In this document: positions 57,278-64,000 of the stretch, piece by piece
How the letters are laid out: each line of letters opens with the position of its first letter
Numbering within the stretch: the first letter of the stretch is position 1
Source of the DNA: Endomychus coccineus
Lineage: Eukaryota > Arthropoda > Insecta > Coleoptera > Endomychidae
Reading direction: 5' to 3'
Length of the DNA stretch: 64,000 nt
Assembly (NCBI GenBank): GCA_958510875.1
Contig: OY294069.1
Location: 161,013,111 to 161,077,110, forward strand
The notes under the pieces: generated by a model
Told to the model about the DNA's origin: nothing
Databases searched by the model: none
What the model saw: only the letters and a program-made list of their open reading frames with translations
Position numbers and translations under genes: made by a program

Positions 57278-57610
57278 TTATACATTTCCATAATTTCCTA
57301 AATATTTGTCGGTACTGTGTTTTAAAAGTGATAAACTTTCTTGAGAAATGGTGTAAGTTGTATACAAAATATGTTCGGCTACCGCTGATTTTTCACCATT
57401 ATTTTTCTTTATATGGGCAAAATGTTCCTTATAACGAGTTGAAATGTTCCTTCTAGTTTGACCCACATAGCATTTTGAACACGACTCGCAATTGATTTTG
57501 TAAATCCCGGATTTGTCGCAATCGGAAACTTTATCAAATGTGTTGCCTAAACGGTGCTTTAGCTTGTTTTTACATCTATGAACTGATTGTATTGCAAATT
57601 TAGGAAACAA
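57278..57610 (-). pseudogene. Penelope-like GIY-YIG endonuclease domain, family A
   Basis: This is the better preserved GIY-YIG domain of family A. The frame reads HRCKNKLKHRLGNTFDKVSD, then SGIYKINCESCSKCYVGQTR and RRNISTRYKEHFAHIKKNN, then the C-terminal AEHILYTTYTISQESLSLLK segment. The GIY (GIYKIN) and YIG-like (CYVGQ) motifs, the Arg pair and the Glu of KEH are all present. The frame breaks upstream near 57610, where RT-end sequence (EKLQQIALDND) continues in another frame to about 57800. The domain normally nicks target DNA for retroelement insertion. Confidence 0.88.
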
Positions 57611-57810
57611 ACTATGGAATTTATTAATTACTGAAGAATGAAACTGTTGAATTTTATTAAAGTATTTGAAGGTAATGGCTCTAATTTGGTTAGTTGGCTA
57701 CGTTCCAATTTCCTTTTTGGTTTGGATATTGATTAAAGATTTGTGGTAGTCATTGTCCAACGCAATTTGCTGAAGTTTCTCAACCCCGTTGTTATAATAT
57801 ATTATATAAG

Positions 57811-58992
57811 CATGAAAATTATGTAAGGGTACAAATTACTCTTGCTTAAGGATAAACTATAAGCTCTATTTTATCACTTGGTTGCCGACAGCTACAGTGA
57901 AGACGGTCGTGAGTTATAATTTTTATTTTAACCAACCAATGAATTATGTATATAACTAGGGGATACAAATATTCAAGTCCCCAGGTTAAATTACCCTGAA
58001 AAAAAAATGAAAGACCTGTACCCAGAATGATTGAAATTTACTAGTGATTGAAATACTAATATTGATACAGTTATGTCAGCACTTATATTAATGAGATATG
58101 AAGCGAATGAATTGAAAATATGAATGAAGGTAATTACTTAAATCATTAAAACAAGTGAACAGTTGAATTACACAATATACAAATACTCAATGATTCTTCA
58201 ATTGTTACATAAAACCAAAATCGGTTAGCCTGACCTGGTGAGAGCTGGATGTTGTATTTGCACAAATAAATCAGCGACTCCTAAGTAATCTTTCCCACAG
58301 CAGATTCAAGCCAACCTCAATACACTTGTTGAATCTCCCACAACATAAACAGAAAAAAAGGAACCCTGAAATCACGAAATGTTCAAACCTCTATTGTTCT
58401 ATTGTCTTCAGAAGACAGACATGAACAAAATACATAACAATTGTTGGAAAAATTAGGACTAGCCTATGTTCTGTCAGATACCACCTGTGAAGGCAAATTA
58501 ATTCCTGAAGTCAGTGAATAAATCAAATGGAATTACAAAGATATTCACCTCTATACGATAGGGTTTTCCTTCCAATAAGACAAACTTTACTTCCGTCCAC
58601 AACCAGTCACGTTGAAACTAAGTTTTAATCCCTTAAGGTGCATTAATTACTCAAATAATCCCAATTATCCCAATCCAAATTGGTAATTGATGCCTCCACT
58701 TTCAACGGAAGTATATTCCCAGAATTTGGTTCCAAACACAAGCTTGGTATCACCTTCCTGTTGAAATAACCTAGCAACGCACTTTCCGCTTGAACGATTG
58801 ACCAGAAGTAACGCAATTTTCTCTTTCTTTCCGGCGTCTTACAGAACAACCTCGAAATAGAAGCGGTAACTACGGATCTGACATCGAACAACCATGACCC
58901 TTAGAATATACGGTCTAGCATAGCTGACGTCACAAGAGTTAACCGATTGTACTACAGCGGCCATTTCTAAGCCGTTAAGTGGAATTTACACG
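57811..58992. other. Unassigned intronic sequence
   Basis: No gene is supported. The - strand open stretch at 58643-58891 has no recognised motif. TGGTTGCCGACAGC near 57881 resembles an LTR primer-site region, but no LTR pair is visible. Confidence 0.35.
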
Positions 58993-59106
58993 TTACAATT
59001 ATAACAACGAAGTTGAGAAACTTCAGCAAATTACGTTGGACAATGTTTATCACAAATATAGTATTTTTGATGGATAAAGGTGATTATTTCTTATCAATAG
59101 TGATAC
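58993..59106 (+). mobile_element. Penelope family A copy with internal deletion
   Basis: 58993-59050 matches the RT-end segment of the 5.5-kb copy (AATTATAACAACGAAGTTGA, GAAACTTCAGCAAAT). It jumps directly to the 3' terminus (TTTTGATGGATAAAGGTGAT, TATTTCTTATCAATAGTG). About 500 bp, including the GIY-YIG domain and the hammerhead, are deleted. Confidence 0.75.
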
Positions 59107-59760
59107 AATATATCCACAGTGTGAACTCTTTTATAGTTTATTGAATATTGAATGATTCCTACAAATTCCATTCTCGCGGGGCGTTGATCCTTCCGAAATT
59201 CATCTAGACAATTTTTTTTTTGGAATGATGTGAGTAAACGATTGCATGGTCCCTATCGGTCATACGGATTAGAAAATTTGCAATGGCTTCAGTGTATTGT
59301 CGGTAGTCCCATTGCTTGTGTTTTGGAACCATAAAAAATGACTCCACATTTTTGTGTTCCTCGACATAGAAATCATCCTATAATCTGTAGGTTATGGACC
59401 AGTCTGTGGTACCATGAAAGTAAACTTGACAAAACCTTTATGTCAATGATTATAACAGATTACCTAAGGAAAATATTATGATAATACATCTATATAATAT
59501 ATTATAATGAAATTCTATAATTCTTGAAATGCTCTTTCGTTGGGATAACAATTTTATTATGAAATTAGTTGCTTTCTTTTTCCTGGCTAGCTTTATTTTA
59601 ATTTAATTTAGTTTTTTTTTTTAACCCTATTATTCGATTCTCTTGATCAGTTAAATGTTCAGTATATTGAAATGGTGCAATAACGATTTAGTATTATCAC
59701 CTACCTTGATTGCTTCTTCTTCTTGCTCTTAAACTTAGAATGTTATGTTATTTAAAATGT
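59107..59760. other. Unassigned intronic sequence
   Basis: I see no gene or repeat partner. Confidence 0.4.
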
Positions 59761-59768
59761 GACTTTAC

Positions 59769-60497
59769 CAGGGCCGGATTAACACTATGAGGGGCCCTAA
59801 GCACAACAGATTTTGCCCCCCCCCTTTTTTTTTAAATTACACTTTATTCATAGAATAAAATAATTTGTAGAGTAATATAATGCTCTAAATAGTGGAGAAG
59901 GTTATTGCCAGGAAAATAAGTACATAAATGAATATTTACACTATTAGTACGTCTTCTTAATTTGACGTAATATACAATGCGTAACTACATTAATCACTTT
60001 TACAATTGCACTTTTGGAAACTTATCCGCTGAATGATTCGCTTATATCTAACTGACTTAGAACAATCCTTTCCTGCACTTTCTAGCCGCAAAATCTTTTA
60101 TCAGGTCATCAAAGCTGATTCGACGCAATACATCAGCTTCCATGCACAGTAGTGCAAGCGAGTCTAACCTATCCTGTCGCATATTTGTCCTCAAAGGGTT
60201 TTTAATGCGTTTTAACTTGCCACTGCACTGCACTTCCAAGATGAAGAGTAGTTATAAGCGTGAATTATTCGCCTTTAATACAAAATCAACTAATTCTTGA
60301 CTACTTTTAGATATTACCAGTCGTTAGGCATACGCAAACTTTTATATTCCAGTAATTTCTTTACTTCGTTATTTTTTCCCAAAAAAATTGTCATTATTAG
60401 TTTTTTAATTTTTAATTTTTACAATTTCCGCGGGGCCCCCAAAATGTCGGGGCCCTAAGCCATAACTTAGTCAAGCTTATGCTATAATCCAGCACTG
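59769..60497 (-). mobile_element. hAT element, 729 bp, internally deleted
   Basis: CAGGGCCGGATTA at 59769 pairs with TAATCCAGCACTG ending at 60497 (terminal inverted repeats, with GGGGCCCTAAGC and its complement just inside). The flanks GACTTTAC and GAGTTTAC form an 8-bp target duplication with one mismatch. Only the C-terminal end of the transposase remains. Confidence 0.88.
60057..60239 (-). pseudogene. hAT transposase C-terminal end
   Basis: The 60-residue frame reads LKRIKNPLRTNMRQDRLDSL, ALLCMEADVLRRISFDDLIK, DFAARKCRKG. This is the last part of the hAT dimerisation domain (LKxxLRSTMxQxRLxxLALLxIExDLLxxxDFxDLIxxFAxxKxRK). Everything upstream is deleted inside the 729-bp element. Confidence 0.85.
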
Positions 60498-60505
60498 GAG
60501 TTTAC

Positions 60506-61679
60506 TCTTCTAAAATGTAGTATTCATTTAACAACCATGTTCAATTTGATCCACTCTAAAGATTTGTTCAAGAAAATAGAAAGAACTTCCAAAAAGACTT
60601 ACTGTGTACCCTTTTCCAATTTGATTTATACTTATTTATTATCATTTCCCATGTGGTAACTTAATTATGATCAAAATTCTTTTTACAGTATGGCCTGATT
60701 AGTCACTTCCAGTTTAGATTACTTTAAAATGATTATATTGGGTTCTTACAAATGCTTGTTTGTTATAAATTGATTTCACTTTTGACACTTCTCTTGTCAT
60801 AACCTTTATTGTATATTAATTTAACCTGATTTTTATACTGACGTTGACATTTATATAGTTGTTTATCTGTCATATGAGTTCAAAAGTTTTTCCGACTTTT
60901 ATAGGTTACGTTTAATTTTAAATAACGCGGACAGGTCCGTATGGACTAACGAAACAATGCTTAAACTTTCGTTAAACTATATTTCAATGTTGGACTTTTA
61001 AATTGATTCCTGAAATTGCTGAAGGAGAGGAAAGTTGCATCGTATGTAATCTGAAAGTATTTACGAAAATAAAATGCCACCCTGGCGCACTTACACCAAA
61101 TTGCAATAATAAATATCTCGGATGTATATCCAAACTATATTTAATGAGAGGGATCTATCATCCATAATTCCAAGCGAAACTTTCCCATTTCGCCGCCATA
61201 AATAACGTGGTTTGAAGTCTTATATAAAAGTCCATAATTTAGCACAAATGTGGAAATAAAGTGATCGCGAGAGGAGACAATCAGTCAGAGCTGTCTAGGA
61301 ATTCGGACAATCTAAAATCAGAAAGGAAGCTTCCGTCTAAATGAGGATTAAATAATTAATGAATATTTGGACGAGATTTCTCTTTCAGGGGTGTATAAGC
61401 AGTAACATTGTATTTTTAATGGCTCTGAGATTTCTCATAACACTGAGAATTAAATATTGTAAAAGCTAAATTTGTACATTCCAGAAAATGTAAAAGGAAT
61501 CTTTTGGAATTAGTTGGCAATTGGCAAACATCTAAATAATTTCTCGAAACTACCTTTCGAGGATTGACCTTATGTCATTTGTAGAGAATCTATAATTTTG
61601 CAGCGAAAATAATTTGGCTATTGCCAATGATGCTGTGCCAAAAATATTCTGTTCTGGCATCTATTTATAAAGGACTATA
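60506..61679. other. Unassigned intronic sequence
   Basis: I see no gene or paired repeat in this AT-rich stretch. Confidence 0.4.
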
Positions 61680-61765
61680 AGATGATGGCTACTTGGTAGC
61701 TGAAAAATCCTCTTTAACAGTGTTTTTAGTGGATAAGGCTGAATTTTTCTTATTGATGGTACTTC
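61680..61765 (+). repeat. Penelope family A terminus just before TPST exon 2
   Basis: GATGATGGCTACTTGGTAGC, GAAAAATCCTC and TTTTTAGTGGATAAGGCTGA match the family A 3' end. The hammerhead core starts AAGATGA instead of CTGATGA and so is inactive. It ends about 90 bases before the splice acceptor at 61857. Confidence 0.7.
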
Positions 61766-61857
61766 AATCATCCTTCAGTTACAAGGAAAGCATCAACTAT
61801 TATTATTTAACCATGGCATATGAATTGCCTTCTTCTAAGTATTCTTATTTTTTCCAG

Positions 61858-62161
61858 GTGTGGTCAAGAAACACGAGTGATCCCTCGATTGCTTCAACTT
61901 CGCTTCCATTGGTTGAAGTCAGAGAAAGAGTCTCTCAGATTGGAACAAGCCGGTATATCCAAGGACGTCTTGGATTCGGCGATAGCGGCGTTTACGTTGG
62001 AAATCATCGCCAAACATGGCGAACCTGCAGCGAGATTGTGCAATAAGGATCCTCTCACCATAAAAATGGGTACTTACGTCGTGGAGCTATTCCCAAATGC
62101 GAAGTTCATCTTCATGGTACGCGACGGTAGAGCCACTGCACATTCTATCATCTCAAGAAAG
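61858..62161 (+). CDS. Tpst: Tyrosylprotein sulfotransferase, second coding exon
   Basis: This exon continues the TPST protein from residue 98 to 199. The acceptor AG is 61856-61857, its first base completes the split Arg codon, and a GTATTG donor starts at 62162, leaving phase 0. It encodes CGQETR, whose Glu102 matches the catalytic base Glu99 of human TPST2; then [13 protein letters not shown], whose Lys161 matches Lys158; and finally LFPNAKF, then [16 protein letters not shown], which holds the Arg and Ser that bind the 3'-phosphate of PAPS. All key residues are present and no stop or frameshift is seen, so this looks like a working gene. The protein family is about 370 residues long, so roughly half lies in exons beyond the window. 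A Penelope-like terminus sits within 100 bases upstream of the acceptor. Confidence 0.93.
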
Positions 62162-62265
62162 GTATTGTCCCTCAATTTTGCCAGATAAAGATCTATGTTG
62201 AATTTTTCGTTGGTTGTCAATCAGAAATCCAAGAACTCTTATCAATTCATTTAATTGCAATCCTA

Positions 62266-63110
62266 TTGATGCCATTATTAAAAACAATATGTGAGGTAAT
62301 AACAACTCCCTTGTGCTGTATTATAAATAAAATAATGGAAGATGGAATCTACCCCACCGAATTTGAATTAGCAGTAATCAAACCTCTACATAAAAAAGGC
62401 GACAGAACTGTAACATCAAATTTTAAATCTATATCTCTTGTAACTAACTATTCGCAAAAATTATAAAACCAAGTCTGAAAAAGAGCAAAATAATCTTAGA
62501 TAATCAATTCGGATTTCACAGCGGAAAATCTACAGAAGGAGCCATCGCGTCCGAAACTCAAAAAAACATATTATGTAATAATTGACAAGAGCCTACCTAC
62601 CTATGCTGTGTTTCTGGATCTTGCGAGGATGTTCGAGACTGTTGACCACCAGCAGTTGTTGGGGTCCTTGCGGTATCTAGGAAAACGAGAGATGGCCCAC
62701 GATTTATTCTGGTCATACTTATATGATAGAAACCAATGTGTTGAAATTGATGACACCTACAGCAGATGATTTTAACTTGTCAAATGTGGAGTACCGTTGG
62801 TATATAATAATAACTTACCATTAGAACGTCAGCAAACATAATAAGTTTCGCAGACGATACTATTATATTGTATACTCAAATATCTGGGAGAACCTGAAAC
62901 ATACGATTGAAGCAGAAATGAATAGTGTCAATGACTGGTTCAATCATAAAATAATTATAAACAATAAATTCAAAAACAATGTTCCTCCCTATAACAAGCT
63001 ATAAAACAAACTTTTTCAGTATAACACTCAACAGATAAATACTCATGATGAAACAATCACATAATTAAAATCACTGAGAATATGAAACATTAGGGATAAT
63101 TATTTCAAAT
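62266..63110 (+). pseudogene. Non-LTR reverse transcriptase, strongly decayed
   Basis: This lies in the next TPST intron. Broken + strand frames give LCCIINKIMEDGIYPTEFEL, AVIKPLHKKGDRTVTSNFKS-IS (RT finger blocks), then DNQFGFHSGKSTEGAI (the conserved QxGFRxxxST block), then a drifted FLDLxxxFDT region, and near 62850 SFADDTIILYTQ with the catalytic Asp pair, followed by IEAEMNSVNDWF. Many stops and frameshifts intervene. Jockey/CR1-like. Confidence 0.8.
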
Positions 63111-63189
63111 AGAAATCGATACATAATAGAACAAGACAAAAATAGAAAAAAGCGCTCAAGTCTTAAAGGTATATGTTAACGAAAGGTAT

Positions 63190-63706
63190 TCCATAAAGCT
63201 CAATCGTGGCACCCCTTTTGTATTTGATACATACATTAGACGTAGCCGCATGTGTGGATGAATCTATTGGCATGTTTGCGGACGACATTTCTCGAAGCAA
63301 AACCGACATTGAGACTAAATTTAGGAATACTGTAGATGCTATGGAAGTTTGGATCACTTCAAACTACCTAAAATTGAATAAACGAAAAACGCAATTAAGT
63401 AATTCAAATTGGAACTCTCACAAACCTATTTGCCAAAACAATAGCAGCTAAGTCCAAACTTCGAGACAGTTAGGTACCTTGAACAAATTCATTTCAGCAG
63501 AAGCATTATATTTTCGGGGTACAGCATACCATGGTCATGTACTGTCCAGAATGCACTGTAGAATGATTGTCAGGGCTAACTCACTGATGCCGGCAGAATA
63601 TTAGTGTAACAAAAAAAAGCTTTAAGAATTAGTTTCTGGCTGCAGCAGAAGGAAAGCCTTATTACAAACGTAATTATTTACTAACCTCAGATAGACAGAT
63701 AGATAG
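63190..63706 (+). pseudogene. Second non-LTR RT fragment with GATA tail
   Basis: The frame 63206-63451 reads MAPLLYLIHTLDVAACVDES (the GPLLFLIYTLDI block), then IGMFADDISRS (catalytic FADD) and FRNTVDAMEVWITSNYLKLN, the palm-thumb part of a Jockey-type RT. Downstream the coding frame decays, and a GATAGACAGATAGATAG tail at about 63689-63706 probably marks the 3' end. It belongs to a different family from the RT just upstream. Confidence 0.75.
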
Positions 63707-63789
63707 TATTTTATCTCCTGTTCTTCTCGTTAAAACTGACGGGTGGCTTCAATTGTGGACTCTAAACCATATATTTTTTTTCAATTTCA

Positions 63790-64000
63790 ATTTCTTCAGA
63801 CCGATCCAATAAGATTCGATAGTCTGGACTTAAACATATGATTGATGTGTCATCCAGAAGGAGGACACATTTAAAGGGGGTGATAAAGTTGCTAAGCTCA
63901 TCTACATTATTAATGAATACAAATGGCCCCAAGACGGAGCCTTTAGGTACCTACTCCATCATTCTTTCTTTTAAATCTGATGTACTATTATTGGAACAGA
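63790..64000 (-). pseudogene. Non-LTR RT fragment running off the window edge
   Basis: The - strand reads VPKGSVLGPFVFINNVDELS, then FKCVLLLDDTSIICLSPDYR. These are the RT GVPQGSxLGPxLFxxxxND block and the catalytic box (LLDDT for YADDT, both Asp present). The element continues beyond position 64000. Confidence 0.75.

Larger units (their letters stand above)
57061..57810 (-). mobile_element. Penelope-like element, family A, 3' part
   Basis: The - strand copy contains the end of RT, the GIY-YIG domain and the family A terminus with an intact-looking hammerhead at 57121-57164. It is truncated at 57810 on the 5' side. It is close to the copy at 5.5-6.17 kb. Confidence 0.88.
31681..61857 (+). 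other. TPST intron, about 30.2 kb, filled with transposons
   Basis: The donor GTAGGA at 31681 and the acceptor TTTTTTCCAG ending at 61857 bound this intron. The two flanking exons join in frame with a split Arg codon (phase 2), and the joined residues run continuously through the TPST catalytic region. I see no host exon inside it, so any omitted exon would have to be a non-conserved insertion. The contents are listed separately: non-LTR remnants, hAT, copia, Penelope-like and TIR elements on both strands. Confidence 0.85.

Overview
This is a piece of an AT-rich, intron-rich animal genome, most likely an insect. The transposon mix (DUF4817-type mariner, Penelope-like elements with a GIY-YIG domain, hAT, Ty1/copia, Jockey/R1-like non-LTR elements) and the codons of the one host gene fit an arthropod. 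I cannot fix the order or species from sequence alone. There are no operons or CRISPR arrays and I see no complete host gene.

The one host gene I recognise is tyrosylprotein sulfotransferase (TPST), on the + strand. Its first coding exon is at 31369-31680 (start codon 31388) and the next coding exon is at 61858-62161. They join in frame across an intron of about 30.2 kb, giving the first 199 residues; the remaining exons lie beyond the right edge. Everything from 31681 to 61857 is therefore intronic, and most recognisable sequence there is transposon debris.

Left part (1-31368, upstream of the first coding exon): non-LTR scraps, a mariner-like MITE (1850-2504), a 1.1-kb AGTCCAG-ended element interrupted by a non-LTR 3' end (2523-3825), a decayed Penelope-like element (4690-6170), a DUF4817 mariner with roughly 600-bp inverted repeats (6381-8205), small hairpin MITEs (8.7 and 9.7 kb), an LTR-like repeat (13455-13805), a frameshifted Jockey-like RT (15.3-17.6 kb), further Penelope pieces (17.8 and 19.8 kb), a second mariner-like element (25716-26913), an intact-looking hammerhead ribozyme (28094-28137), a roughly 400-bp tandem satellite (29040-31017), and a tRNA-like sequence just before the TPST exon.

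Intron part: an R1/LOA-like RT-RNase H remnant (32.5-33.66 kb), two further AGTCCAG-ended elements (34526-35619, 38485-39620), a GTF2IRD2-like hAT (40670-43750) cut by a Ty1/copia element (43750-46973) and by a small insertion, several non-LTR 3' ends, a 163-bp tandem repeat carrying hammerhead-like motifs (50091-50400) beside an inverted duplication, a hAT element with a perfect 8-bp target duplication (54567-56380), a Penelope copy with an intact-looking hammerhead on the - strand (57061-57800), and a small internally deleted hAT (59769-60497).

The most interesting thread is the recurring hammerhead ribozyme fold: at least three distinct motif families in about seven places, two of which keep every core nucleotide. 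They are tied to Penelope-like elements and to a retrozyme-like tandem repeat.
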